A stretch of DNA of 64,000 nucleotides, taken from contig JAYKYS010000008.1 of the NCBI GenBank assembly GCA_036924285.1, forward strand, positions 14,927,001-14,991,000, written 5' to 3'. A program made the translations under genes and the position numbers. The stretch is from Asterella californica (taxonomy: Eukaryota; Streptophyta; Marchantiopsida; Marchantiales; Aytoniaceae). The notes below the pieces were generated by a model. It saw nothing but the letters and a program-made list of their open reading frames with translations. It did not search any database and was not told where the DNA came from. This document shows, one piece after another, positions 22,972 to 34,600 of the stretch (position 1 is its first letter; each line of letters begins with the position of its first letter).

Positions 22972-23545
22972 CTGAAGTCACATTTATAAAGTCATCCCAT
23001 AGAGCTTACAAGAAGCCCACGATTAAAAGAGATACCGGTCTCTCGTCCCTAGATATGCAGCACGTAGCTACATATATAACATAGACTCTCATCTGAGTGG
23101 TCAACATGCGGAAATAGGAAAATATGCTAAGAGGATTCGATCCTGAGACCTCTTCTTCCTAAGTGAGTGTCTCTACCACTGAGGATAGCATGTGTTCTCG
23201 TTAAAAAGAGAATCAAAACTCTTGCATAAACCTGAGTAAAGTTACTTGTACATTCTTTACTAATTTTCTCTATGTCAACTTTTCTGTATAGTTTTGTTTT
23301 AATGAATGAAGAGTCAAACTATAGTACTCAATACACCTATGCACTTGCACCTTCATATCATGGATCCAGTCACGAGCCAAGATCGACAAGTTTTCTTCTT
23401 TCACATTTCTTATAATTTAAGAACTGCACTAACTACTGCATAAAATGCTACTTCTCACAATTGAAGACACAAGATCACTCTCCTCAACGACTTCGTATAC
23501 TAGTACTTTCATTTTCCTTCAAAGTGATATTCTAACTCTTCAATG
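22880..23545 (-). repeat. Dispersed repeat with tRNA-like head, copy 1
   Basis: This segment matches 60990-61735 over most of its length (for example GAAGCCCACGATTAAA then GAGATACCGGTCTC). On the minus strand it contains a box A (TATCCTCAGTGG, 23188-23177) and a box B (GGATCGAATCC, 23143-23133) at tRNA spacing. The order of parts suits a tRNA-derived SINE or a larger element that captured one. Confidence 0.65.
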
Positions 23546-25379
23546 AAATCTATTTCACTGTATAAGACATCATGTAGCACGAGAACGTCATTTAACATTG
23601 AATTTTACTAGTGTAAAGAGCAAGAGGAGAGAACCATTGTAGAATCTGAAGCTAAGAATGAGCTGCATGAGATCATCGGATCGGAGGAGGGTGCTGATGT
23701 TGGATGAACTCAATCACTTTCTCTAATTGAATGGATGTTTCGTTTCGTCGGTTCGTATATATAATGATATACGTGATCAAAAATTATTAATTCTCCACGC
23801 ATGTACTTAGATAACCCTCTAACAGTTTTGAACATAAGCAAGTAGATAGTGAGTAACAGATATGATACATAATGTCACAACAATAAAAATTAAGGTGTTA
23901 GGATTGAAGATCAAAACTAATATTTTGACGAGCATGTAGAGCCAACTGGTCTTTGATCGTATGCTATTTCTATGATACAAAAGAGAAAAATGTCACAAGA
24001 AGTATTATTAAGGACTGCATCAACAATTCAAAAATAAACAGGATGGAGAGATTTAGTAGAAGTGCTATCAATACACGCTATTATATTACTATTTGCATGA
24101 AGTGTGTATGATAGACATTGGGTATATGGATGTAGAAGATTCAGTGTCAAAATGATCACACTTAACACCTAAGAGTATTCTTCGCCCACCAATCAATTTA
24201 TAAACATGTACATATTTTCCTTTTTGTACAAGGAAAGTTACTACAAGACTCTCCGAAGTCTATGATTGTAATGTTCTCACCATAATCTCATATTTATTAG
24301 TCCCTATGAAAAATATTCAAAAAAACTTTTGGCAGTGATATCAACCTTGCCTTCATCGACTTCCTCGCAAGAAGATATAACTGTCACAAGAAAGAAGTGA
24401 TGCATGGATCACTTCTGTCAACAAACTTAATTACATAACTGTAAAATCTCCCCTTGCCCAAATCATATCCAAATCTAAACATTTCAGTTGGATCAGAAAG
24501 AACAAATCCTTAACTTCCAAATGGTATCCAAATCTCTTCCAACTAAGTCCTATAGCCCGAACTACACCCTGTTAAAATTTATTGTTTTTTACTGTTCTCT
24601 AACTTCTGCGAATTACAGAACTATATTTATATCATCCAGACATGTTCTACGAAGATACTTTTTACAGGAATCATAAGAATGCATTGTGAGAAAGGTATGA
24701 GTGGTTCTAGTTAGATTCGTCATAGCTAATTGTCAAATCGGGGTTGAGCTGTCGTATCTGAAGAACTACTTGTGACTATTGGACCAGATCTTTTCCAAAT
24801 ATTGTTGTTTTTGTTATTCACTTTTACAGCTAATTTTCAAATCGAAAGATGACAAAGCAGGGAACGAGATGCATTTTCTGTAGTTATTCATGTGTACATG
24901 TCACTGTGTCACTAACTATGTTCACTTTTTCTGCTGTACCAAATGCATAGTACCATTATTAACACATGCCAACATTTAAAGTTGGAAAACGTAAAACATG
25001 AAATGGTGGTCTCGGAATGCTTTTTAATCGGATCGCCATTTCGGATTAACGGGAAGTGTCCGGAATCCGAGACTTGTAACTTGTGCCCCGAGGGAAAACC
25101 AGAGAATTTCAGTCACAGTGATTTATACATCCTGTCGAGTCACTCTCCAGTCGGTTGATCATCTATATCTGAGTAACAAGTAACGAAGTAGATCTATGGT
25201 TCCGACTGATACGATCCTATGGTTACCGAACCTCAACAGATTTCGCTTCTGATTTGAGAGTTATGTACTCTTTATGTACTCTTTACTACATGTTCACTTC
25301 AGAGAGGTAGAATGTTATCACCGCTGAACTAGTCGGTTTTGAAAGGCAGTTGTAATGGATCACACGGTTCAAACTGATC
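23546..25379. other. Gene-poor AT-rich stretch
   Basis: No gene is recognised. Short open frames (for example 24488-24676 and 24943-25158, plus strand) have no domain or splice support. Confidence 0.4.
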
Positions 25380-25923
25380 TTAAACCACAGGTGGGGTATA
25401 AAAGAAGCAACCCTTCCTTGTATTAAAAGCGTCGTAACTCAGATGGTTGAGGTTCGAACGTGGGGAGGCAGAGTCTCAAGTTTGAACTGAAATTTTTGTC
25501 AGAAACTCTACTTTTGATTATAATTTCTGATAAATTCTCTCAGAAAAATGATTTTCATTTCAGGCCAGCCAATCACTGTAACAAAATTTTCGCTCACTGT
25601 AACAAGATTCGTTAGATAGGAGAACTTTTCAAAATTCATAAAAAGAATATATTCTTTATTTATTATTCACATCACAACTTTTCTTTTTGGTTTATTTCTC
25701 AGCCGTCAGATCTCAGTTTGAAGACATCTATGACTCATTTTGTAGGGCTTAAGATTCTTATCATTTTGAGCTCTAGATCACCAACTTTAGACAACAAATA
25801 AAAACGTGACAAATAAGCATAGTTTCGGTGGGCTAGCCCGCCGAAGTTTATCTCTGAAATTTTGAACTGAAACTGATTCCGCTGGGACATCCCACTGGAA
25901 ATATAGTGCCACCTGTGGTTTAA
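25380..25923. mobile_element. Short TTAA-ended inverted-repeat element, copy M1
   Basis: The ends are exact inverted repeats: TTAAACCACAGGTGG at 25380-25394 and its reverse complement at 25909-25923. A TATA box (GTATAAAAG) lies just inside the left end. Near-palindromic GC-rich motifs lie just inside the right end (GGTGGGCTAGCCCGCC at about 25831 and GCTGGGACATCCCACTGG at about 25881). It has no coding capacity. The same plan is seen at 39758-40259, 40256-40600 and 41323-41658. Confidence 0.55.
25429..25490 (+). repeat. tRNA-like SINE head inside M1
   Basis: Box A-like TAACTCAGATGG (25435-25446) is followed by box B-like AGTTTGAACTG (25479-25489). A GGTTCGAAC also lies between them. Spacing suits a Pol III internal promoter. 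Confidence 0.4.
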
Positions 25924-26224
25924 TTACTTCCAGATTCTGGAGAAAAACAGTCATAGTTTTCCTAACAATGTAGAGAAAAAAACTGTCCAACTAACGAGAA
26001 TAAAAATTCGAGTCCATAGTATCCACAACCTGCATATAAGAAATCTAGGGAATAGGGAAAGTTTGCCCTCAACGATGCCTGCCATTCAGATATGAAACTA
26101 ATCTCAGAATAGCGAGACTTCGGAGTCACTTGTTTCAACGTATTATCAGGAGAAAGAGTACAGATAGAGTTCAAATCCATTTTCAAAAGGGGTGAGATTC
26201 ACAGCCCATGTTGCTCCTCAAATG
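25924..26224. other. Flank left of the copia element
   Basis: No gene is recognised. This DNA joined 31330 onward before the copia insertion. Two minus-strand open frames (25787-25990 and 25962-26186) have no recognised domain. Confidence 0.4.
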
Positions 26225-26483
26225 TGTTAAAGACTGTGCAAGCTAACTATGCACTGTAGTCGTAGTTTGCTCTAATTCCTAACCTAGTTAGTTTAGGGTT
26301 TGGGGACCCAACCCCAGTTTACCCCTTCCTTGTCTTTTTCTCTTTCATATTAGTAAAGAGGGACTGATGACCCTCGACTCATTCTCTTGTATGATGTTTC
26401 AGACTCTCTCCACCTCTCTTCAGTTCAGGCTTAGGCTATGGCTGCCTTGTCTTATGAGTGCTTACAATTCCCTGATCTCAACA
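26225..26483 (+). repeat. Copia 5' LTR
   Basis: It begins TGTTAAAGACTGTGCAAG and ends CCCTGATCTCAACA. By eye it differs from the 3' LTR at nine positions and one single-base indel, about 96.5 percent identity, which points to a fairly recent insertion. Confidence 0.95.
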
Positions 26484-26495
26484 TGGTATCAGAGC
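26484..26495 (+). promoter_or_regulatory. Copia primer-binding site
   Basis: TGGTATCAGAGC directly follows the 5' LTR. It is complementary to the 3' end of plant initiator tRNA-Met, the usual primer for copia reverse transcription. Confidence 0.95.
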
Positions 26496-26939
26496 AGGAG
26501 AGGAAAGATGAGAGTGTTTGAGGTCGAGAATGTGAAGACGAGGTGATAGAGTTTTCTGGCATCTTCGATTTTTCAGCAAGGTCGAACTTACCAAGGTGGA
26601 GTGAAACCTTAAACACAGAAAGATGATTTTGGAGGTCTTCCACTCTGTTTAGCATCTGAAAACAGATGGAAAGTCAGCTATCGAGAGAAATTTTTTTCTC
26701 TCAATCGGAGGTCGTATGTAGAAGTTGTTGTTTTCGTCGTTTAGATCAACACGACTTTGACCACTATTTTAAAGACCTTAACGATCGATTTTGGTCATTC
26801 AGACAAATGTGGATCGATAGATCTAGCAGCTGGAGTTATATTTCATTTGTGATTTATTTCTTCGATATCTTTTCATTGCCACTTTTCTCGATTCATTCTG
26901 AGTTTGTTCACAAATTCGACGTCTGTCGTCTATAGCGTA

Positions 26940-28505
26940 ATGAGTGGCAGGATAGACACATTCTCAGGCATCACAGGTGAACCTCTTGGCAAGAACAACT
27001 ACTCAATATGGAAGTATCGAATTACTGCCTTTCTCAAGGGACAGAGACTCCATGGTATTGTCACAGGCACTGACAGCAAACAACCTGAGGATGCTGGAGA
27101 TCCGATTGTTGATGAATGGAACAGACGTGCTCAACAAGCTGTGCTCAACAAGCTATGCACTACATGTCGTTGTGTGTTTCGCCTCAGATGTTTGGTTACT
27201 TACAGACAGTTGACACTCCTAAGGAAGTTTGGGATGCCTTGACGAATGTGTTCCAGACATCAACCAAAGCACGTAAGTTGCAACTGAACCAACAGCTTCT
27301 GAAGGTCAAGAAAGGTACTTCGACGATTACAGATTATGTCTACTTGATCAGAGGTCTAGTCGAACAACTGAGCAACATTGGTGTGAAGGTCGAAGATGAT
27401 GATCTCATTCTCCATACCATTCAAGGACTTGGTAAAGAATACAAGGCCTTCGAAACTTCTATTGCTATGAGGGATACTTATCCCACATTTGAAGAACTAG
27501 TGCCTATGCTAGTATCAGAAGAAATGAGACTATTGAGTCCAGCTGGTCCAAATTCGACTCCAGAGCAAGCCCTGTTCGCAGGTAGGGGTAGAGGCAAGGG
27601 TCGAGGCAGAGGCAGAGAAAGAAGCAACTCTGTTGGACGAGGTCAACAACAACAATATACCCAAAACAAAAGTTTTGCAGATACTCGTTCTTGCAACTAC
27701 TGCAACAAGGCGGGTCACCTTGAGAAGAACTGCTTCAAGAAGCAGAATGACATCAAGGCTGGTAAGCAACCTCAAAATTTGAACTTTGCTTCCATGGAGG
27801 ACTCTCATTCAGATGATAGTATGTTAACCATGCAGCATGTCATGGGTGTTATGACCAAATCTGCTGAAAGTTGGTACATAGACTCCGGTTGTTCAAATCA
27901 CATGACTGCACAAGGAGAGTGGTTCAGTAGCAAAGATCATGTGAAGACTCCAGCAAATGTCTACACTGGTGATGGTACTCAACATCCGATTACTCATCTC
28001 GGTACCTATCTCTGTTTCATCCTCGAAAATCTTAGCTTTAGGGGATGTTCTGTATGTTCCTACCATAAGCAAGAATTTGATCTCAGTAGGTCAGATTGTT
28101 GAACAAGATTATAAGGTTAGATTCAACAAGCATGGTTGTTTTGTTCAAACTGAAGACCACATTGTAATGATCAAAGAAACTAAGGTTGGTAGGCTCTTCA
28201 AGTTAGATGCAACTATATCTGCAACTGAGACTGTCATGTTGATAGACGGTTCTCAGATTTCGACTTTACAGTTGTGGCATAAGAGGTTCAAACATATGAA
28301 TTTTTCACGCCTTAAGGCTTTGCCTACTTCTAATCTAGTTGTAGGTATTCCGAAATTCATAGATGCTATTCCTGTAGAGATCTGTGAAGCTTGTCAGTTT
28401 GGTAAGCAGGCTAGGCAACCCTTCTCTCATAAGGGCACTAGAGCTTGTATTGTGTTAGAGCTTATTCACACAGATGTTTGGACAACTTCTCCATCGAGTA
28501 TGTAA
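26940..28505 (+). pseudogene. Copia gag, protease and pre-integrase region
   Basis: The ATG at 26940 starts MSGRIDTFSGITGEPLGKNN, a copia gag start. A frameshift near 27120-27180 moves the frame into 27116-28102, which carries the rest of gag, an arginine-glycine tract and the CCHC knuckle CNYCNKAGHLEKNC. The protease active site WYIDSGCSNHMT follows. A second frameshift near 28000 leads into 27957-28505 with the pre-integrase zinc motif ending EICEACQFGK and the integrase start LIHTDVW. That frame ends in a TAA at 28503. Confidence 0.9.
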
Positions 28506-29570
28506 GGTTCTCAGTACTTCGTCTCATTCATTGATGATTGTTCGAGATTCACTTGGGTCTACTTCTTGAAGGCCAAGTCAGATGTCTTTGCTATGTTTCA
28601 GTCGTTTAAGAGCCTAATAGAGAAGCAATTCAAGCATAGCATCTTTCGTCTACGTTCTGATGGAGGAGGCGAGTTCATTTCCGGCCAATTTGATATCTTT
28701 TTGCAACAACATGGCATAAAGAGAGAAGTCACATGCAGCTACAGCCCTCAGCAAAATGGAGTTGCAGAATGCAAGAATAGACATATTGCTGAATGCGCTA
28801 GAGCTTTGCTCAATGAGAAAGCTATGCCTAAGTATTACTGGGCAGAAGCTGTATCCACTGCTGTTTATCTTACGAACAGATCTCCAACTGCAGCTGTTCA
28901 TAAGAAGACACCATTTGAGGTACTGTACAATCAACAGCCGGATATAGCTTCCCTAAGGATATTTGGAAGTGTCTGCTTTGTTCATATACCAGGTGAAAGG
29001 CGTAGTAAGTTGGATCTGAAAGCTTAGAAGTGTGTGTTTTTAGGTTATGCTTCAGATCTGAAGGGCTATAGATGTTATGATCCCATTTCAAATACCTTGC
29101 ATGTAAGCAGAGATGTTATCTTTGATGAAACCAAGTCCTGGTTCAAGTCTACATCCACCGCTGTAGAACCTGTTGTGTTTGTTATACAACCAATAGCACA
29201 TACTTCACAATCTACTAGCTCTACTGCTTCACATCCTATGAGAACTCCTTGGTCTGGACAAGTTATTGCACCACCTACTCAATCCACTAGCTCTCATCTT
29301 GTATTACAACAGATGGCAGATCAACAACGTCCTGCACAATCTTTGTCTCCAATAGATGATCACGTTACCACTTCATCTCAACCTTTTAGAGTTGAGACTA
29401 CTCCTTCAGCTCAGATGACTGATCTGCGTAGGTCCAGTAGGGTCAAGTACCATGTACAACGTTTTCCGTGTGAAGGAATTTTTGCAGAACACCATGCATA
29501 CATGGTGAATGTCGTACAAGATGTACAAGAACCGAATTCTCTTGAGGAGGCATGCAGCAAGCAAAATGGA
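28506..29570 (+). pseudogene. Copia integrase core and C-terminal region
   Basis: The frame continues after the TAA with YFVSFIDDCSRFTWVYFL and then GGGEFISGQFD and QNGVAECKNRH, which supply the catalytic acidic contexts of the copia integrase. A TAG at 29025 interrupts it just before KCVFLGYASDLKGYRCYD, the conserved integrase C-terminal phrase. The linker that follows is serine, threonine and glutamine rich, as is usual before copia reverse transcriptase. Frame is lost near 29560. Confidence 0.9.
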
Positions 29571-30480
29571 TGCAGGCTATGGAGGTTGAACTCGCAGCAT
29601 TACAACATCAACAAACATGGGACCTCGTTGACTTACCCCCTAGTAAGAAAGCCATTCGCTCCATGTAGGTTTACAAGGTCAAGAGGAATTCTGATGGTTC
29701 TGTGTCTAAGTGCAAGATCAGACTTGTGGTCAAGGGTTGTGCACAACAATATGGAATTGGTTTCAATGAGACATTCAGTCCAGTAGCCAAGATGGCTTCT
29801 ATTCGTACACGTGTGGCATTGGCTACAAGTAGAGAGTGACACCTTCATCAGATGGACTTCAACAACGCTTTTCTTAATGAGGATTTGGAAGAAGAGGTCT
29901 ACATGGTGCAACCCCTTGGATATGAGGATTTCAAGTATCCTGAGAGAGTCTGTAGACTCAAGTAGTCCTTATATGGACTTAAGCAAACTCTTAGAGCTTG
30001 GAACGCCAAGATCAATTCATTTTTGTTATCTCTTGGCTTTACTGTGTGCAGTTCGGACTCTTCGTTGTATTCTTTGCATTCAAGCCAAGAATTTGTACTA
30101 CTGATCATCTATATTGATGACTTGATCCTCACTGGGAGTTGTGAGCATCTCATCCAACGGGTGAAAGATCAGCTGAAGGGAGAGTTTGACATGAAGGATC
30201 TCCAACAACTCAAGTACTTCTTGAGCATTGAGTTTGTCAAGAATGGTGTTGCGTTATGACTGCTGCAGAGATAATATTGTCTAAACATGTTGGAGAAGTT
30301 TGAGATGACTGCCTCTAAACCAATCTCTATCCCTCTTGCTGCTAATGTTAAACTAAATGCAGAAGATGGCGAGTTGCTAGCACATCCCCTCATGTATCGA
30401 CAGATTGTAGGTAGCTTGATCTACCTTACTATAACTAGACCAGATTTATTTTATACTGTTGGCTTAGTCAGCTAGTACAT
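29560..30480 (+). pseudogene. Copia reverse transcriptase
   Basis: In shifting frames the region encodes WMQAMEVELAALQ, VYKVKRNSDGSVSKCK, NETFSPVAKMASIR and [14 protein letters not shown], the standard copia order. The catalytic block reads IIYIDDLILTG inside the frame 30023-30259. GSLIYLTITRPDL follows near 30410. At least four stops and frameshifts are present (for example after SKKAIRSM and in ...RLK-stop-SLYGLKQ). Confidence 0.9.
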
Positions 30481-31093
30481 ACAAGCTCCAAGGAAACCAC
30501 ACCTTGATGCAGTTCGACGGATTCTACGGTATGTGAAGTTTACACTTCAGTTTGGACTTTACTTTCCTTCTGGTAAGCCTCTTGTGTTACAAGGCTTTAC
30601 TGATGCAGATTGGGTTGGAAGTACTCATGACAAGAGATCTACGTCAGGTTTCGTTTTCTGCTTAAGAGATTCTGCGGTTAGTTGGCAATCGAAAAAGCAA
30701 CAAACAGTTGCTTTGTCTTCTTCAGAAACAGAATACAGAGGTGTCACTAATGCTACATGTGAATCTATTTGGCTTCGCACTCTTTTGGATGATATGGGTG
30801 TCACATTTTCTGATCCACTTGTTTTGCACACCGGCAACATCAACAGCATTAAACTTGCTTCTAATCCTATTTTCCATGCTAGGACCAAACATATAAAAGT
30901 CCATTATCATTTCATCAGGGAGAAAATGTTAGTTGGAGAGATTGATCTTAGGTATCTTCCTACTGATGAACAAGTTGCTGATATTGTCACCAAAGCCTTA
31001 CCTAGAGACAAATTTGAGTATTTCAAGTTATGTCTAGGTGTTAAGGACATAGATTCTAGCTTGAGGGAGAGTGTTAAAGACTGTGCAAGCTAA
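30481..31093 (+). pseudogene. Copia RNase H
   Basis: The frame 30533-31093 runs GFTDADWVGSTHDKRSTSG, VSWQSKKQQTVALSSSETEY and RTKHIKVHYHFIREKM, then ADIVTKALPRDKF. These are the signatures of copia RNase H. The frame stays open over 186 residues and ends 22 bases inside the 3' LTR. It is the best preserved part of the element. Confidence 0.92.
31063..31071 (+). promoter_or_regulatory. Copia polypurine tract
   Basis: GAGGGAGAG ends directly at the TG of the 3' LTR, as expected for the plus-strand primer site. It lies inside the RNase H coding frame. Confidence 0.85.
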
Positions 31094-31329
31094 CTATGCA
31101 CTGTAGTCGTAGTTTCCTCTAATTCCTAACCTAATTAGTTTAGGGTTTGGGGACCCAACCCCAGTTACCCCTTCCTTGTCTTTTTCTCTTTCATATTAAT
31201 AAAGAAGGACTGATGACCCTCGATTCATTCTCTTGTGTGATGTTTCAGACTCTTTCCACCTCTCTTCAGTTCAGGCTTAGGCTATGGCTTCCTTGTCTTA
31301 TGAGTGCTTACAGTTCCCTGATCTCAACA
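31072..31329 (+). repeat. Copia 3' LTR
   Basis: It starts TGTTAAAGACTGTGCAAG and ends CCCTGATCTCAACA, matching the 5' LTR apart from nine substitutions and one indel. The flank AAATTTG follows. Confidence 0.95.
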
Positions 31330-31529
31330 AAATTTGCTAAAGGATTGGTTGCTTGGGAGATGCACATGATACGGTCCAAAACTCGTAATCCAGTTGGATT
31401 GAATGTACCTTAACCTACAACTATATACACAAAGCACTTTCCTAATGCCCACCACCCATCAGCACCTCTCGATCTTAAAGGAGAAGTGAAAATCGCGACC
31501 CAGTAGTACCTGCCTACACAGACGATGTT

Positions 31530-31595
31530 AAAGGATCTCAATCTCATCTCTCCTGGGTTCAGTTAAAGGATCTCATCTCTCCTGGGTTCAGTTGA
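31530..31595. repeat. Small duplication downstream of the lipoxygenase stop
   Basis: The phrase AAAGGATCTCATCTCTCCTG with its continuation GGTTCAGTT occurs twice in a row, the first copy with a short extra AATCTC. It lies just past the lipoxygenase stop, probably in its 3' untranslated region. Confidence 0.7.
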
Positions 31596-31610
31596 TAATG
31601 TAATCCAAAT

Positions 31611-34600
31611 CTAGATAGAGACACTGTAAGGCACGCCACGGCCGGTTAGCCCGGAGGTGCTGGACTCTGGATACAGGAGCGTGTATGCGAGTTTAGCAGG
31701 ACCTCCTGCACGGTTCAGCAGTCCGAGATCGCCATTACGCTCTTCCAACCGCCTCTGGAGCTCCTGCATCTTTTCGGAGAAATCGCTGAACGCGGCTTTG
31801 ATCTCTGGGTTAGAGGTCCAGTTGTCGTTCAGTCTCTTCCCTTGGTACTCTTCGTCCACTGCGTGGGTGGAAAGGAGTTCAATCGTCGTCATAACAATGG
31901 CAGTGGCCGCTTGGCTTGACATGCAACTCATCAGCCACTTTTCTGGGTTGTCGAGCAGCTTCACTTCCTCCTCGGAACCCTCCTCAGGGATGAGAGTCCT
32001 GCACTTGGATGACTTGTTGGGCATGAATCCGGCGTACGCATACTGGCCGAAGTTTACGGCAGCATGATGCGGCCCAGCGATCCACGCTATGGTAGCGCAG
32101 ATATCGGTCAAGTTCTTGATGGAGTTTGCCTTCGGCCACCATGGTTCGTCCTTCTTGTCACCGTGGCCGACTTCGACCACTTCCTTCCACCACGCCTGAA
32201 CTTCGGTATCAGCCTGTACAGCTTTGTCCGAGCCGCTGTAGACTATGTTCAGGTACTTGCTCATGTAAGAGTGTATGGCTTCCCACATTTCTAGACCATC
32301 CTTGGCGAAGGGGTAGTCGTCCACCACCAGCTTCACTCCTCCTGGCTGCGATGCGTCAGCTGGTTCCGCCATTCCTCTGCATCCAAAACATGTCCATTAC
32401 GATCATTTGACTCGTTGCACTTCTTACTTCCATGTTTCTCTTCCCTGTTGATGAACAATTAGGCACGCCAACTAATACATAGAATCTCCTGGAGAGAAGA
32501 CATGCCAAGAAAGTCTCAATACAACTTTTCCTGTTTCTTGTGGAGGAGCATGCTTCCAGTGAGGAAATAAAGAGTGTCTTTCGCTCACACCAGGAAGAAT
32601 GCTACCGAAGCCAACTCCAAGTTAGGCGACAATATATCTTGGTCCATGAGTATAGCATTTCGATGCAAGAACTTTCCTCACACACTTCAAGTAACTCTGG
32701 GAAAAACTGAACCCAGGGTAGGTATTACTAGTTTTACCCTGCCCGGTACCTCTTCCACCTCTGATTTCCATGTTTCCAGAAGAAAGTTGGTACTGGGTTA
32801 CGTGCGCACCTTGCTATTAGATTCTGCGGGAAGGCCTCCTGATCAAATCTCCAGAGAGCTCCGTAGACTTTGGAACTCATCTCCATGCTGTACTGGCCTG
32901 GAGAGAAGGTCGACTCAATGATACCACTAGCGCTGATGAGCGCTTGGCGAGCAGCTGCGTTGATCATCATGGTGTTTCTGTAGAGCGGGAGTAGGAGAGT
33001 GTGGACCGGGTGTAATTTGCTCAAGTGTCTGTGGCTAGCAATGATGAACGGCTCCATAACAGCGTGAGTCCTCAGCCTGAAAGTGTGAAACAAAATAGAG
33101 TGTCCAGTGCGGTTGTAAGTGAACGGACCGGACTAGATGAGTAAGTCTATGTCAGCAGCACTCCGCTTAAATCGGCTTAAATCAGCAATCTCTGTCATAC
33201 CAAACCATGGAGAGGCCACAAGGCTGTTTCAACTGGAGTTTCATCTTACCAGTGACTGATGAGCTCGTGATACCCAAAATCTACTGCTGAGGCGTGAACT
33301 TTTGCCAACTCCCAAAGATAATTCTTGTCCTCTGGTCTCATGGGAGGAGTGAACACTCTGTTGCTAGCAGTTTCAGTCTCAGTAGGAGGCAGTGACAACT
33401 CAATGGCCACGGGCTTCATTGTCCCTTTGCTGGTCCAGAAGAAATATGTCCGTGGCGCGTAAGCTTTACAACTGGTCTCATTTATACGCCCGATGTAAGG
33501 CATGAAAATGTCACGATAGTCCACGATAAACAACCTCTTCGCCTTGATTGCCTTCAAAGTGCAAACAAAGCATATATATTTTTCACCTAGTGAGTGGTTG
33601 AAAGCATTGGATCGCTCAATTAATGCCACAAGAAACTGTGCAATGTAATTTGGTTCAGTTGCACCGGGCGTAAATCTCAGATGCATGGTCAGATATTTGT
33701 GTACGAAAAACTGGTCCCAAATACTTTTCATCCTCTGGAGTTCTTGTAAGATTTTAATAGTTTGTCCAGTACCAAGCGAGGCAAGTATCAAATCTCTCCC
33801 AAGTGAGCGCTGGATTTACCTCTTGGACGCTTAGACCTTCGAGGTATGGCTCGATGTCCTTGTCGGTCAAAGCCGTAGCTGGACCCCATTGCTTGGGATC
33901 GAGCGAGCTTGTCGGTGGGAATATCTGTAAGCCAGTCACTGCTGTAAGCTTAGATGAACACATCTCACAGTGGAGGACGAAAGCTAGAGTCCTCACTTCC
34001 TCACTTCCTCCTCACGTCCTCTAAATGTCTTGAAGGATACATCGGAGGACCTACTTGACAAAAGTAATGCCAACCATAATCACTCCAACAGAAGGGAGAA
34101 CGGACTTCAGAGACAAACCTTAACAGCCTGAATGACACATGGATTCAGACCGGCCAAAGTCTGACGACCATACTCTTCGTCGTTCATCCAGGCAGCCTCA
34201 TTTTCTGCACAAGAAAATATGACTCAGTCCTGTGCTGGAGACATGAGCGAGCTTTGTTAGTCCAGCAGTTACATGTCTGTGCTGGAGACTTGAGCGAGCT
34301 TTGTTAGTCCAGCAGTTACAAAACATGTTAATGAACCGATACTTACGCTTAATGATTTCAGGCTTAGGGTACTGGAGGACACTCTTGTTATCGCCCTCAG
34401 CCTTGAAGATCGTATCGAGAAAGACCAGTTCAGTCGAGTCCTGCGTGTCTGAAAGATCTTGGTCTAAGTCGAGACCCTTGGCATAAAGTTGCAAGATCTC
34501 ATCAATACTGTCCCATGTATTGGGCGTGCCGTCGAAATAACCCGAGATGACGGGAGCAACAGCATGACCAACTCCTTTAAGAGCTCCTGCCAAGAAGCCA

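Larger units (their letters stand above)
26225..31329 (+). mobile_element. Full-length Ty1/copia retrotransposon, inactivated
   Basis: The element has two LTRs of 259 and 258 bp, a tRNA-Met type primer-binding site, gag, protease, integrase, reverse transcriptase and RNase H in copia order, and a polypurine tract. It is 5,105 bp long. The flanking 5-mers AAATG and AAATT agree at four of five positions and are a plausible decayed target duplication. Several stops and frameshifts break the polyprotein. It lies about 280 bp from the lipoxygenase stop codon in convergent orientation. Confidence 0.95.

Noticed and set aside
23125..23195. Functional tRNA gene
   Set aside because: Box A and box B are present, but paired stems of a full cloverleaf are not, and the same segment recurs diverged near 61.3 kb, as expected of a SINE.
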